Source: Betaproteobacteria bacterium (lineage in GTDB: Bacteria; Pseudomonadota; Gammaproteobacteria; Burkholderiales; SG8-39). Taken from it: a stretch of 64,000 nt of DNA. The position numbers and the translations under genes were made by a program. A model generated the notes under the pieces. It made no database searches. It worked only from the letters and a program-made list of their open reading frames with translations, and had not been told where the DNA came from. Location: assembly GCA_016713125.1 (NCBI GenBank), contig JADJPT010000010.1, positions 1 through 64,000 on the forward strand, written 5' to 3'. Within the stretch, counting starts at the first letter, position 1; every line of letters starts with the position of its first letter. Positions 9,271 through 20,733 of this stretch are shown piece after piece.

Positions 9271-10455
9271 ATGCTCGACAGCCCCGCCGCAGGCAACCTG
9301 AATCCCGAGGCGGCGGTCCTCGTTTGCCTGGATTTCGGCGAACCGGATTTCGCCGAATCGATGGAAGAGATCCAGCGCCTGGCCGAAAGCGCCGGCGTGT
9401 CCTCGCACGTCGTGGTGCGCGGCAAGCGCCAGCGTCCGGACCCGGCCCTGTTCGCGGGTTCGGGCAAGGTCGAGGAGATCCTCGCCGCGGCCGAGGAAGC
9501 CGGCGCCGGCAGCGTGATCTTCAACCACCACCTCTCGCCGGTCCAGGAACGCAACCTGCAGAAGAAGCTCGACCGCCCGGTGCTCGACCGCACGCGGCTG
9601 ATCCTCGACATCTTCGCGCAGCGTGCGCGCACCCACGAGGGCAAGCTGCAGGTCGAGCTGGCGCAGATGCAGTACCTGTCGACGCGCCTGGTGCGCGGCT
9701 GGACCCACCTCGAGCGCCAGAAGGGCGGCATCGGCCTGCGCGGCGGCCCGGGCGAGACCCAGCTCGAGATCGACCGCCGCCTGATCGGCGTGAAGATCAA
9801 GTCGCTCAAGGTGCAGCTCGAGAAGGCGCGGCTGCGCCGCGGCGTGCAGCGCCGCGCGCGTTCGCGCCGCGATGTGTATTCGGTCTCGCTGGTGGGCTAC
9901 ACCAACGCCGGCAAGTCGACGCTGTTCAACAAGCTGACGCATGCCAAGGGCTACGCCGCCGACCAGCTGTTCGCCACCCTGGACACCACCACGCGCAAGG
10001 TCTACCTGACGGAACTGCCGCCCAGCGGCGGGCACGTGGTGATCTCCGACACCGTGGGTTTCATCCTCGACCTGCCCACCAGCCTGATCGCCGCGTTCCG
10101 CGCCACGCTGGAGGAAACCGTGCAGGCCGACCTGCTGCTGCACGTGGTCGACGCCGCCTCGCCGGTGCGCGACATGCAGATCGCCGAGGTCAACAAGGTG
10201 CTGGCCGAAATCGGCGCCGACCAGGTGCCGCAACTGCTGGTGCTGAACAAGATCGATCTGCCCGCCGCGGCGGGCCTGCACCCCGGCGTCGAGAGAGACG
10301 AATGTGGTAAGATTTGCAAGGTCCGCGTCAGTGCGAAATCCGGCGCCGGACTGGCGGAGTTGCGCGGCGCTGTCGCGGAGCTGGCTCCGGCCCACCTGCG
10401 ATCCATGACACGCACGGACGCCGCACCCCCCACCTTTCATCCAGAAACGGCCTGA
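9271..10455 (+). CDS. hflX: GTPase HflX
   Basis: A 394-residue ribosome-associated GTPase that splits stalled 70S ribosomes and helps in stress recovery. The N-terminal HflX domain (about 1-190) includes HHLSPVQERNLQKKL and the RGGPGETQLEIDRRLI segment. The G domain has G1 GYTNAGKST, G3 DTVGF and G4 NKID. Length is normal. It sits between hfq and hflKC, its usual neighbours. A ribosome site is not obvious because a hairpin lies directly upstream. Confidence 0.96.
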   Translation: MLDSPAAGNLNPEAAVLVCLDFGEPDFAESMEEIQRLAESAGVSSHVVVRGKRQRPDPALFAGSGKVEEILAAAEEAGAGSVIFNHHLSPVQERNLQKKLDRPVLDRTRLILDIFAQRARTHEGKLQVELAQMQYLSTRLVRGWTHLERQKGGIGLRGGPGETQLEIDRRLIGVKIKSLKVQLEKARLRRGVQRRARSRRDVYSVSLVGYTNAGKSTLFNKLTHAKGYAADQLFATLDTTTRKVYLTELPPSGGHVVISDTVGFILDLPTSLIAAFRATLEETVQADLLLHVVDAASPVRDMQIAEVNKVLAEIGADQVPQLLVLNKIDLPAAAGLHPGVERDECGKICKVRVSAKSGAGLAELRGAVAELAPAHLRSMTRTDAAPPTFHPETA

Positions 10456-10464
10456 AAAAATCGT

Positions 10465-11682
10465 ATGTCGCTGAACGACCCTAACTGGGGGCGCGGGGGC
10501 TCTCGCGGTCCCGATGGCCCCAAAGGCCCGAACCAAGGCCCGCCCGACCTCGACGAACTCTGGCGCAATTTCAATCGCCGCCTGTCCGACATGTTCGGCA
10601 AGCGCGGCGGCAATCGCGGCGACGGCCCGCCCCCCTCGCGCCCGGATCCCGCGCGCATCGGCGGCGGCGCCGGCATCCTCGCGGCGGTGGTGCTCGCCCT
10701 GTGGCTGGGCAGCGGCTTCTACATCGTGGTCGAGGGCACGCGCGGCGTGGTGCTGACGTTCGGCAAGTTCTCCATGGAGTCCGGCTCCGGCCTGCGCTGG
10801 CGCATGCCCTGGCCGATCCAGACGCACGAGATCGTCAACCTTTCGCAGGTGCGCACGCTGGAGGTGGGATACCGCAACAGCGTGAAGACCAAGGTGCTCA
10901 AGGAATCGCTGATGCTGACCGACGACGAAAACATCGTCGACCTGCAGTTCGCGGTCCAGTTCACCGTCAAGGACGCCCAGGAGTACGTGTTCCTGAACAA
11001 GCGGCCGGACGACGCCGTCATGCAGGCGGCCGAGACCGCGATGCGCGAGATCATCGGCAAGAGCCGCATGGACCAGATCCTGTACGAGTCGCGCGAGGAG
11101 ATCGCCATCAAGGCGCGCCAGCTCATGCAGGCCATCCTCGACCGCTACAAGGTCGGCGTGTCGGTCTCCAGCGTGAACATGCAGAACGCGCAGCCGCCCG
11201 AGCAGGTACAGGCGGCGTTCGACGACGCGGTCAAGGCCGGCCAGGACCGCGAGCGCCTCAAGAACGAAGGCCAGGCCTACGCCAACGACGTGATCCCCAA
11301 GGCGCGCGGCACGGCTTCGCGCCTCAAGGAGGAGTCCGACGGCTACAAGCAGCGCGTGATCGCCAACGCCGAGGGTGAGGCCTCGCGCTTCAAGCAGGTG
11401 CTGGCCGAGTACGCCAAGGCGCCGGCCGTGACCCGCGAACGCATCTACATCGACACCATGCAGCAGGTCCTGTCCTCGACCAGCAAGGTCATCACCGACA
11501 CTAAGGGCAGCGGCAACCTGCTGTACCTGCCCCTGGACAAGCTCATGCAGCAATCCGGCTCGAACGGCGCGCCCGAAACGGCGGTGCTGCCCAAGGCGCC
11601 GGTCGAGGCCGCGCCGGCGGCCGAAGGCGGGCCGCGCTCCCGCGACGGCGCGCTGCGCAACCGTGAAAGGGGTGAGCGATGA
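10465..11682 (+). CDS. hflK: FtsH protease modulator HflK
   Basis: A 405-residue SPFH protein. With HflC it forms a membrane complex around FtsH and restrains its proteolysis of membrane proteins. The N-terminus is glycine/proline-rich and cytosolic (WGRGGSRGPDGPKG, then LDELWRNFNRRLSDMFG). One membrane segment follows at about 72-92 (GILAAVVLALWLGSGFYIVV), then the periplasmic SPFH domain (RGVVLTFGKFSMESGSGLRW) and a long coiled coil. Its stop overlaps the hflC start by four bases. Confidence 0.97.
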   Translation: MSLNDPNWGRGGSRGPDGPKGPNQGPPDLDELWRNFNRRLSDMFGKRGGNRGDGPPPSRPDPARIGGGAGILAAVVLALWLGSGFYIVVEGTRGVVLTFGKFSMESGSGLRWRMPWPIQTHEIVNLSQVRTLEVGYRNSVKTKVLKESLMLTDDENIVDLQFAVQFTVKDAQEYVFLNKRPDDAVMQAAETAMREIIGKSRMDQILYESREEIAIKARQLMQAILDRYKVGVSVSSVNMQNAQPPEQVQAAFDDAVKAGQDRERLKNEGQAYANDVIPKARGTASRLKEESDGYKQRVIANAEGEASRFKQVLAEYAKAPAVTRERIYIDTMQQVLSSTSKVITDTKGSGNLLYLPLDKLMQQSGSNGAPETAVLPKAPVEAAPAAEGGPRSRDGALRNRERGER

Positions 11683-12560
11683 AAGCCCTCGGACCGATCG
11701 CCGCGGTACTGATCGCGCTCGCGCTGCTGGGCAGCTCGGCGCTGTACACGGTCGACCAGCGGCAGAACGCCGTGGTGTTCCAGCTCGGCGAAGTCAAGGA
11801 CGTGATCAGCGAGCCCGGCCTGCACTTCAAGTGGCCGCTGATCCAGAACATCCGCTACTTCGACACGCGCATCCAGACCCTCGACGACCCGGAGCCGCTG
11901 CGCTTCATCACCTCCGAGAAGAAGCCGGTGCTGGTCGACTCGTACGTGAAGTGGCGCATCGTCGACACCAAGCAGTTCTACATCTCGGTGCAGGGCGACG
12001 AGCTGCGCGCCTCCAAGCGCCTCCAGCAGACCATCACCGACGGCCTGCAGGCCGAGTTCGGCAAGCGCACCGTGCACGACGTGGTGTCGGGCGAGCGCGA
12101 TGCGATCATGGAACTCATGCGCGAGAAGGCCGACGTCGACGCGCGCAAGATCGGCGTGCAGATCATCGACGTGCGCCTGAAGCGCGTCGACCTGCCGCAG
12201 GAAGTCAGCGAGTCGGTGTACCGCCGCATGGAGGCCGAGCGCAAGCGCGTGGCCAACGAGCTGCGCTCCACCGGTTCGGCCGAAGCCGAGCGCATCCGTG
12301 CCGACGCCGAGAAGCAGCGCGAGGTCATCCTCGCCGAGGCCTACCGCGACGCGCAGCGCATCAAGGGCGAGGGCGACGCCAAGGCCTCCGCGGTGTACGC
12401 GCAGGCCTTCCAGCAGAACCCCGAGTTCTACTCGTTCTACCGCAGCATGGAGGCCTACCGCTCGAGCTTCCGCAACAAGGGCGACGTCATGCTGCTCGAC
12501 CCGAGCTCGGATTTCTTCAAGTACATGAGGGATTCGGCCGGCAAGGCCGTCAAGAAGTGA
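11679..12560 (+). CDS. hflC: FtsH protease modulator HflC
   Basis: A 293-residue partner of HflK. A single N-terminal membrane anchor (about residues 5-25, AAVLIALALLGSSALYTV) is followed by an SPFH domain (VFQLGEVKDVISEPGLHFKW) and a helical region rich in alanine, glutamate and arginine (AEAERIRADAEKQREVILAE). Overlap with hflK by four bases implies translational coupling and equal supply of the two subunits. Confidence 0.97.
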   Translation: MKALGPIAAVLIALALLGSSALYTVDQRQNAVVFQLGEVKDVISEPGLHFKWPLIQNIRYFDTRIQTLDDPEPLRFITSEKKPVLVDSYVKWRIVDTKQFYISVQGDELRASKRLQQTITDGLQAEFGKRTVHDVVSGERDAIMELMREKADVDARKIGVQIIDVRLKRVDLPQEVSESVYRRMEAERKRVANELRSTGSAEAERIRADAEKQREVILAEAYRDAQRIKGEGDAKASAVYAQAFQQNPEFYSFYRSMEAYRSSFRNKGDVMLLDPSSDFFKYMRDSAGKAVKK

Positions 12561-12566
12561 TGGGCG

Positions 12567-12752
12567 ATGGGCACCACCCTGCTGATGGCGTTCGCCCTCA
12601 TGCTGGTGCTCGAGGGTCTGATGCCCTTTCTGGCACCCGGGACGTGGCGTGAGACGGTACGCCGCATCGCGGAGATGTCGGACGGACAGATCCGCTTCTT
12701 CGGCCTGAGTTCCATGCTGGCCGGACTCCTGCTGCTCGCTTTACTGGGCTGA
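12567..12752 (+). CDS. DUF2065 small membrane protein
   Basis: A 61-residue protein with two hydrophobic helices, LLMAFALMLVLEGLMPFLAP and FFGLSSMLAGLLLLALLG, separated by a short charged loop with WRETVRRIAEMSDGQIR. This matches the DUF2065 (YjeT-like) family, found between hflC and hisZ or purA in many beta- and gammaproteobacteria. Its role is unknown; the location suggests a link to the HflKC membrane complex. It lies six bases after hflC. Confidence 0.88.
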   Translation: MGTTLLMAFALMLVLEGLMPFLAPGTWRETVRRIAEMSDGQIRFFGLSSMLAGLLLLALLG

Positions 12753-12758
12753 CCGCGC

Positions 12759-15234
<2,476 letters not shown>

Positions 15235-15271
15235 CGTCCCGCGGACGAACGCAAGAAAGGACGGACGGACT

Positions 15272-15307
15272 CCCCTCCTGCCAAGGAGGGGTGGCGGCGC
15301 AGCCGCC
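15272..15307. repeat. Double-hairpin palindromic element after purA
   Basis: Two perfect stems stand side by side: CCCCTCCT/AGGAGGGG around GCCA (15272-15291) and GGCGGC/GCCGCC around GCA (15293-15307). No T-run follows, so it is not a standard intrinsic terminator, but it may end or stabilise the purA message. Its form is like the short REP-type elements scattered in many proteobacterial genomes; only one copy is in this window. Confidence 0.55.
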
Positions 15308-15331
15308 GGGGTGGTCACGCATTCCGCAACG

Positions 15332-15410
15332 AAAGTGCAACTTTGATCTGACGAACCCCGCTCCAGCAGCCGCGCTCCAGTCAGATGATTTGCCGTTTAT
15401 GGCAATTTCG
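15332..15410 (+). repeat. Dispersed double-hairpin repeat, copy A
   Basis: This copy has AAAGTGCAACTTT, then ATCTGAC and GTCAGAT as stem ends around two CGCTCC-like segments, then TTGCCGTTTATGGCAA as a second hairpin. The same order of blocks is found at 43981, 52008 (reverse) and, partly, 16987. It ends 24 bases before the start of the DUF2306 gene. Confidence 0.6.
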
Positions 15411-15434
15411 TCTCTTCGGAAGTAGTATCCCGGC

Positions 15435-16037
15435 ATGAAGCGCACCGGTTTCGCAATCCTCACCCTCCTGTCCCTCGGCGTCGCCGGCTACGCCCTGGTG
15501 GTCTATGGCTTCCTGCCGCTGGGCGCGGCGTTGCATCCGGAGATGCGCGCCACCTACGAGTCACAGCGTTTCGGCATCTACGCGCATGTGTTCGCCGCGT
15601 CGTTCGCGCTGCTGCTGGGGCCGTTCCAGTTCTCTTCGCGCCTGCGCGCGCGGCACCCGGATTGGCATCGCTGGTCGGGTCGGCTGTACCTGGGGTTCGG
15701 GGTGCTGCTTGGCGGGCTGGCGGGGCTGTACATGGCGTTCCATGCCTGGGGCGGGCCGGTCGCGCGCCTGGGGTTCGGCGGCCTGGCCCTGGCCTGGCTG
15801 TACACGGGCTGGCGCGCGTATCGTTCCATACGTGCGCGCGAGACCGCCGCGCATCGCCGCTGGATGGTGCGCAATTTCGCGCTCGCTTTCGGCGCCGTGA
15901 CGCTGCGCCTGTGGCTGCCGGGTTCGCTGTTCGCGGGCGCGCCGTTCGAGATCGCCTATCCTCTCGTCGCCTGGCTGTGCTGGGTGCCGAACCTCGTCGT
16001 CGCCGAACTGGTGTTCAACCGCAGGCCGCATGGCTGA
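15435..16037 (+). CDS. DUF2306-like multi-pass membrane protein
   Basis: A 200-residue protein with about six hydrophobic segments, starting with ILTLLSLGVAGYALVVYGFL. It contains HVFAASFALLLGPFQFSSRL, HRWSGRLYLGFGVLLGGLAG and HRRWMVRNFALAFGAVTLRL. The conserved histidines and arginines at helix ends, and the HPDWHRWSGR pattern, fit the DUF2306 family of inner-membrane proteins, whose function is not established. The next gene starts inside its last codons, so the two are probably coupled. Confidence 0.78.
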   Translation: MKRTGFAILTLLSLGVAGYALVVYGFLPLGAALHPEMRATYESQRFGIYAHVFAASFALLLGPFQFSSRLRARHPDWHRWSGRLYLGFGVLLGGLAGLYMAFHAWGGPVARLGFGGLALAWLYTGWRAYRSIRARETAAHRRWMVRNFALAFGAVTLRLWLPGSLFAGAPFEIAYPLVAWLCWVPNLVVAELVFNRRPHG

Positions 16038-16302
16038 GCCGCAAACCATCGCCGAAATGAAGGGTTTGGGCCCGAAATCGCAGGCAATGCTCGCGCGCGC
16101 GGGCATCGTGACGGTGGCCCAGTTGCGCCGCCTGGGCTCGGTGGAGGCTTATCTTCGGACCAAGCGAGCCAACGACGGGGTCAGCCTGAATCTGCTCTGG
16201 GGCCTGGAGTCGGCGCTGAGCGGCGAGCCCTGGCGGGAGGTGGCGCGCAAGCATCGCACCACCCTGCTGCTCGCCCTCGATGATCGCCAGAAGCGCGGCT
16301 GA
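16030..16302 (+). CDS. TfoX C-terminal-domain protein
   Basis: A 90-residue protein beginning with MKGLGPKSQAMLARAGIVTV, the helix-hairpin-helix-like start of the TfoX/Sxy C-terminal domain, followed by AQLRRLGSVEAYLRTKR and LNLLWGLESALSGEPWREV. Sxy proteins activate competence genes in gammaproteobacteria, but lone C-terminal domains like this lack the N-terminal part and have no fixed role. It overlaps the preceding gene by eight bases. Confidence 0.82.
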   Translation: MAEPQTIAEMKGLGPKSQAMLARAGIVTVAQLRRLGSVEAYLRTKRANDGVSLNLLWGLESALSGEPWREVARKHRTTLLLALDDRQKRG

Positions 16303-16321
16303 GCGCGGGAGGACGCACGTG

Positions 16322-16945
16322 ATGCTGAAGATCCTCGGCAAGGCGGCTTCGATCAACGTGCGCAAGGTGCTGTGGACCTGCGCCGAACTCGGGCTCGCGT
16401 ATGAGCGCGAGGACTGGGGCGGCGGCCTGCGCTCCACCGAGGCGCCGGCGTTTCTCGCGCTGAACCCCAACGCACTGGTGCCGGTGCTGGTCGACGGCGA
16501 CTTCGTGCTCTGGGAATCCAACACCATCTGCCGTTACCTGGCCGGCCGGCAGGGGCGCAGCGACCTGTTGCCGGATCGCCCGCGCGAGCGCGCGCGGGTC
16601 GAGCAATGGATGGACTGGCAGGCCACGGAACTGAACAACGCCTGGCGCTACGCCTTCATGGCGCTGGTGCGGCGCAGCCCGGCGCACGCCGATGCGCAGG
16701 CGCTGGCCGCGGGCATCGCGGGCTGGAACCGGCACATGGGCCTGCTGGAGGCGCAACTGGCCGCCACCGGCGGCCATGTCGCCGGCGCGGAGTTCACGCT
16801 GGCCGACGTGGTGCTGGCCCTGTCGGCCAACCGCTGGCTGATGACGCCCTTCGACAAACCTGCGCTGCCGCGGGTCGCGGCCTGGCTGGCGCGGCTGGCG
16901 CAGCGCCCGGGCTTTCGCGAGCACTGCGGCAACGGCCTGCCCTGA
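16322..16945 (+). CDS. Glutathione S-transferase family protein
   Basis: A 207-residue GST. The N-terminal thioredoxin-fold domain starts LKILGKAASINVRKVLWTCA and contains NPNALVPVLVDGDFVLWES (cis-proline and glutathione-binding WES), then the helical domain with FTLADVVLALSANRW. It probably conjugates glutathione to, or reduces, an electrophile; the substrate is unknown. The ATG at 16322 is preferred because GGGAGGA lies upstream. A frame open from 16280 is not supported. Confidence 0.9.
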   Translation: MLKILGKAASINVRKVLWTCAELGLAYEREDWGGGLRSTEAPAFLALNPNALVPVLVDGDFVLWESNTICRYLAGRQGRSDLLPDRPRERARVEQWMDWQATELNNAWRYAFMALVRRSPAHADAQALAAGIAGWNRHMGLLEAQLAATGGHVAGAEFTLADVVLALSANRWLMTPFDKPALPRVAAWLARLAQRPGFREHCGNGLP

Positions 16946-16986
16946 AGTTTCCCGCCTGCCTGCCGCCGCCCTGTGCTGGCGGCGTG

Positions 16987-17032
16987 AAAGTCGAACTTCT
17001 GTTTCTCAAAGTCGGCTCCTGGAGCGGGTTCC
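16987..17032 (+). repeat. Dispersed repeat, copy B (partial)
   Basis: AAAGTCGAACTT followed by TTTCTCAAAGT and GGCTCCTGGAGCGG matches the first half of the 75-bp element seen in full at 43981. The second hairpin (TTGCC/GGCAA) is missing. It lies in the gap after the GST gene. Confidence 0.5.
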
Positions 17033-17055
17033 AGGGCAGTTCGTGTATCGGTAAA

Positions 17056-17072
17056 GATACATTCTATGTATC
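17056..17072. terminator. Hairpin between convergent GST and fliR genes
   Basis: GATACAT and ATGTATC pair perfectly around TCT, an AT-rich stem in otherwise GC-rich DNA. It lies 24 bases from the fliR stop and 110 bases from the GST stop. Without a clear T-run, a terminator role is only inferred from position. Confidence 0.35.
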
Positions 17073-17096
17073 AGGATTGAAGTTGCGGCGCCATCC

Positions 17097-17891
17097 TCAG
17101 CGCCCCACCAGCGCGAATGCGCCCGCCAGTCCGCGGTGCAGGCTGCCCTCGAGGAAGGGACCGAGCAGGGGCATGATCAGGGCCAGCGCGGCCAGGCCGA
17201 TCAGGATGGTGGCCGGGAAACCGACGGCGAAGATGTTGAGCTGCGGCGCGGCGCGCGCCAGCACGCCCAGCGCCAGGTTCAGGATCAGCATGGTGGCGAG
17301 CACCGGCAGGGCCAGGTGCAGCCCGACGCGGAACATCTCGCCGCCGGCCAGCGCCAGGGCCTGCAGGTTGTCCGGTCCGGGGGTGGCTCCGCCTACCGGA
17401 ATGGTGCGAAAGCTCTCGACGATGCCGGCGATCATCATAAGGTGTCCGTCCATGGCGAGGAACACCAGCGTGGCCATCAGGCCGATGAAGCTGCCGATCA
17501 GCGGCGACTGGTGCGCGTTCTGCGGGTCGACGAAGGCGGCGAACGACAGTCCCATCTGCAGGCCGAGCAGGTCGCCGGCGATCTCGAAGGCGGCGAACAC
17601 CATCTGCAGCGCGAAGCCGATGGCAAAGCCGACCAGCAACTGCTGGACGAGCAGCCAGGCGGCGTTGCCGGCCGAGAGTCCGGCCGGCGTGGCGGCGGGG
17701 CCGAGAGCGGCGGCCGGCAGGGCCGGCACCACGATGATCGTGATCAGCAGCGAAAGCCCGACCTTCACGCGCATCGGCACCGAGCGGTGGTAGAGCAGCG
17801 GCGCGGACGAGAACAGCGCCAGGATGCGCACGAACGGCCACAGGTAGAGCGCGATCCAGGCTTCGACCTGGCCGCTGGTGAAGGAGATCAC
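17097..17891 (-). CDS. fliR: Flagellar export gate protein FliR
   Basis: A 264-residue inner-membrane protein of the type III export gate, forming the FliPQR pore with FliP and FliQ. The start ITSGQVEA-like stretch (SFTSGQVEAWIALYLWPFVR) and repeated hydrophobic segments, for example VKVGLSLLITIIVVPAL and LLVGFAIGFALQMVFAAFEI, fit the family of six membrane helices. It is the last gene of the leftward fliF-to-fliR run, seven bases after fliQ. Confidence 0.96.
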   Translation of the reverse strand: MISFTSGQVEAWIALYLWPFVRILALFSSAPLLYHRSVPMRVKVGLSLLITIIVVPALPAAALGPAATPAGLSAGNAAWLLVQQLLVGFAIGFALQMVFAAFEIAGDLLGLQMGLSFAAFVDPQNAHQSPLIGSFIGLMATLVFLAMDGHLMMIAGIVESFRTIPVGGATPGPDNLQALALAGGEMFRVGLHLALPVLATMLILNLALGVLARAAPQLNIFAVGFPATILIGLAALALIMPLLGPFLEGSLHRGLAGAFALVGR

Positions 17892-17898
17892 GGCGGGC

Positions 17899-18171
17899 CT
17901 AGCCCACCACCTGCGGGATGGAAGTCAGCATGCGCTGGATGTAGTCCGTGAACATGGTCAGCATCCACGGTCCGGCCACCACCAGCGCCACGACCATGGC
18001 GATCAGCTTGGGGATGAAGGACAGCGTCATCTCGTTGATCTGCGTGGCGGCCTGCAGCACGCTCACCGCCAGGCCGACCACCAGCGCGGTGATCAGCAGC
18101 GGGGCGGAAACCATCAGCGTCATCTCCAGGGCCTGCTGGCCCAGGGTCAGCACGGTCTGCGGCGTCATCAT
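17899..18171 (-). CDS. fliQ: Flagellar export gate protein FliQ
   Basis: A 90-residue protein of two membrane helices, standard for FliQ. It starts [19 protein letters not shown], with [20 protein letters not shown] and [20 protein letters not shown] as helices and the conserved INEMTLSF loop between. Four copies pack around the FliP/FliR pore. The start overlaps the fliP stop by four bases. Confidence 0.97.
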   Translation of the reverse strand: MMTPQTVLTLGQQALEMTLMVSAPLLITALVVGLAVSVLQAATQINEMTLSFIPKLIAMVVALVVAGPWMLTMFTDYIQRMLTSIPQVVG

Positions 18172-18911
18172 GGCGCGAAGCTCCCCACCAGCGAGCCGAC
18201 CAGCAGCACCCAGCCGTCGGCCATCACGAACAGCATCAGCTTGAACGGCAGCGAGATCAGCACCGGCGAGAGCATCATCATGCCCATCGACATCAGCACG
18301 CTGGCCACCACCATGTCGATGATCAGGAAGGGGATGAACACCATGAAGCCGATCTGGAACGCGGTCTTCAGCTCACTGGTCACGAAGGCCGGCACCACCA
18401 CGCGGATCGGCGTCGAGGCGGCGTCTTTCGGCGCCGGCTCGTTGGCCAGCTTGAGGAACAGGGCGAGGTCCGGCTCGCGAGTCTGCCTGAGCATGAAGCC
18501 CTTGATGGTCGGTTCGGCGCGCGTCAGCGCTTCGTTGAAGCTCACCTTGTTCTCGCTCCACGGCAGGTAGGCCTCGACGTACACCTTGTCGAGCACCGGG
18601 CTCATCACGTACAGGGTCAGGAACAGCGCCAGGCCGACCAGCACCTGGTTGGGCGGCGTGGACTGCGTGCCCAGCGCGTGGCGCAACAGCGAGAGCACGA
18701 TGATGATGCGCGTGAAGCCGGTCATCATCAGCAGCACCGCGGGCAGGAAAGTCAGCGCGGTGAGCGCCAGCAGGGTCTGGAGCGACAGCGAGTACGACTG
18801 CCCGCCGCCGGGCGCCGGCGTGCTGGTGAAGGCGGGCAGGCCGGCCTGCGCAAAGGCCTCCGGGGCGAGCAGGGCGAGCGCGAACAGCGCCAGTGTCGAC
18901 AGGCGTTTCAT
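18168..18911 (-). CDS. fliP: Flagellar export gate protein FliP
   Basis: A 247-residue protein with a cleavable-type signal peptide ([16 protein letters not shown]), expected for FliP. It contains the conserved [20 protein letters not shown] and [20 protein letters not shown] segments and ends with helices including [20 protein letters not shown]. It builds the core of the export pore in the MS ring. One base separates it from fliO. Confidence 0.97.
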   Translation of the reverse strand: MKRLSTLALFALALLAPEAFAQAGLPAFTSTPAPGGGQSYSLSLQTLLALTALTFLPAVLLMMTGFTRIIIVLSLLRHALGTQSTPPNQVLVGLALFLTLYVMSPVLDKVYVEAYLPWSENKVSFNEALTRAEPTIKGFMLRQTREPDLALFLKLANEPAPKDAASTPIRVVVPAFVTSELKTAFQIGFMVFIPFLIIDMVVASVLMSMGMMMLSPVLISLPFKLMLFVMADGWVLLVGSLVGSFAP

Positions 18912-18912
18912 C

Positions 18913-19269
18913 TCAACGCTCCGACGCGGACTTGTTGCGCGCCCTGTTCAGCAGCGCGGAGAAGTCGAAGCCCTGCGCGAGACCATGCGCGACCGTGGCC
19001 TGCGGCAGTTCGCCGCGCGGCAGGGTGGCCAGGGCGCTGACGCGGCCCGGGGCCACGCCGAGCACCATCCACTGGCCCTCGATCTCGACCACCACCACGC
19101 GCTCCTTGGCGCCCACCGGCAGCGCGGAAACCACCTTCATCAGGCGCGCGCCGTGCGCGCTGCCCGCGCCCAGGCGTCGCGCCAGCCAGGCGCTGGCGGC
19201 GATCGCCGCCAGGACGAGCGCGAGCCCGAAGAGCATTTGCAGCAGGCTGCCGCCGGCGGCCGGAGTCAT
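18913..19269 (-). CDS. fliO: Flagellar biosynthesis protein FliO
   Basis: A 118-residue protein with one N-terminal membrane segment ([20 protein letters not shown]) and a small cytosolic domain with [20 protein letters not shown] and [17 protein letters not shown], as in FliO. It acts as a scaffold for assembly of the FliP ring. Its place between fliN and fliP is standard. Confidence 0.92.
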   Translation of the reverse strand: MTPAAGGSLLQMLFGLALVLAAIAASAWLARRLGAGSAHGARLMKVVSALPVGAKERVVVVEIEGQWMVLGVAPGRVSALATLPRGELPQATVAHGLAQGFDFSALLNRARNKSASER

Positions 19270-19288
19270 GGAAGCGTGTATCCCGTTT

Positions 19289-19720
19289 CTATCGGTTGAG
19301 TTTGCGGATGCGTTCGGAGGGCGTGATGATGTCGGTCAGGCGGATGCCGAACTTCTCGTTCACCACCACCACCTCGCCCTGCGCGATCAGGCAGCCGTTG
19401 ACCAGCACGTCCATCGGCTCCCCGGCCAGGCCGTCGAGTTCGACCACCGAGCCCTGCGCGAGCTGCAGGATGTGCTTGATCGGTATCTTGGTGCGCCCCA
19501 GCTCCACGGACAGCTGCACCGGGATGTCGAGGATCATGTCGATGTCGCGCGGCGGCTGCGCCGGGCCGGCGGGGTCGAGCTTCTCGAAGATCTGCGCGGC
19601 GGTGCCGGCGTCGGCGGCGGGCTGCGCCGCCTCGGCGACCGCGGCCTGCTCGGCCATGGCGGCGGCCCAGTCGTCGGTGTCCGCGTCGGGCGCGGGCTGT
19701 TCCAATGTGTCGGTGGACAT
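19289..19720 (-). CDS. fliN: Flagellar motor switch protein FliN
   Basis: A 143-residue C-ring protein. An acidic, alanine-rich N-terminal 60 residues is followed by the SpoA domain: MILDIPVQLSVELGRTKIPI and GSVVELDGLAGEPMDVLVNG, ending ITPSERIRKLNR. With FliM it forms the lower C-ring and docks FliH-FliI for export. It follows fliM by 13 bases. Confidence 0.97.
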   Translation of the reverse strand: MSTDTLEQPAPDADTDDWAAAMAEQAAVAEAAQPAADAGTAAQIFEKLDPAGPAQPPRDIDMILDIPVQLSVELGRTKIPIKHILQLAQGSVVELDGLAGEPMDVLVNGCLIAQGEVVVVNEKFGIRLTDIITPSERIRKLNR

Positions 19721-19733
19721 GTTCTGCTCCTGG

Positions 19734-20723
19734 CTATCCCAGCTGGTTTTCCTGCGGCGAGATCGCGAGGACGCGATCCACCTTGATGGCGTACTGGCCG
19801 TTCTGCGTGCCGTACTTGCATTCGAACACCGGCACGCCGTCGACCTGGGCGGTCACGGTGGTCGGGATGTCGGTGCCGATCACATCGCCCACCTTCATGC
19901 CGAGCAGCTGCTCGACGGTGGCCGGGATCTGCGCGAAATGCGCGACCAGTTCGACCTCGGCCAGCTGCACCTGCTTGGAGAGCATGCGCACCCAGCGCTT
20001 GTCCGGCTCATAGCTGTCGCCGCGCATGGCCGAGTACAGCACGTCGCGGATCGGTTCGATGGTGGCGTAGGGGATGCAGACGTGGAACTGGCCGCCGGCG
20101 TTGCCCAGCTCGATGTTGAAGCTGGTGGCGACGACGATCTCCGAAGGGTTGGCGATGTTGGCGAACTGGGTGTGCATCTCCGAGCGCACGTACTCGAAAG
20201 TCACCGGATGCACCGGCTGCCACGATTTCTCGTAGTCCTCGAACACCACGTCGAGCATCTTGTGGATGATGCGCTGCTCGGTGGGCGTGAAGTCGCGCCC
20301 CTCGACGCGGGTGTGGAAGCGGCCGTCGCCGCCGAACATGTTGTCGACCACCGCGAACACCAGGCTCGGGTCGAAGATGAACAGGCAGGAGCCGCGCAGC
20401 GGCTTCATGTGCACCAGGTTCAGGTTGGTGGGCACCACCAGGTTGCGGATGAACTCGCTGTACTTCAGCACCTTCACCGGCCCGACCGAGACCTCGGGGC
20501 TGCGGCGCATGAAATTGAACAGGCCGATCCTCAGGAGCCGCGCGAACCGGTCGTTGATGATCTCGAGCGTGGGCATGCGCCCGCGCACGATGCGCTCCTG
20601 CTTGCCGAGGTTGTAGGAGCGTACGTCGGCAGCGTCCTCCGCCTGCGCCTCGGGTTCGTCTTCGCCGTTGACGCCATTGAGCAGGGCGTCGACTTCGTCC
20701 TGCGAGAGGAATTCCTTGCTCAT
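19734..20723 (-). CDS. fliM: Flagellar motor switch protein FliM
   Basis: A 329-residue switch protein. The N-terminal FLSQDEVDALLNGV is the CheY-P-binding peptide. The middle CheC-like domain includes LFNFMRRSPEVSVGPVKVLK and FDPSLVFAVVDNMFGGDGRF, and the C-terminal SpoA domain ends near VFECKYGTQNGQYAIKVDR. CheY and CheZ, which set its input, are also in the window. Confidence 0.97.
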   Translation of the reverse strand: MSKEFLSQDEVDALLNGVNGEDEPEAQAEDAADVRSYNLGKQERIVRGRMPTLEIINDRFARLLRIGLFNFMRRSPEVSVGPVKVLKYSEFIRNLVVPTNLNLVHMKPLRGSCLFIFDPSLVFAVVDNMFGGDGRFHTRVEGRDFTPTEQRIIHKMLDVVFEDYEKSWQPVHPVTFEYVRSEMHTQFANIANPSEIVVATSFNIELGNAGGQFHVCIPYATIEPIRDVLYSAMRGDSYEPDKRWVRMLSKQVQLAEVELVAHFAQIPATVEQLLGMKVGDVIGTDIPTTVTAQVDGVPVFECKYGTQNGQYAIKVDRVLAISPQENQLG

Positions 20724-20733
20724 GCCTGGCCGC

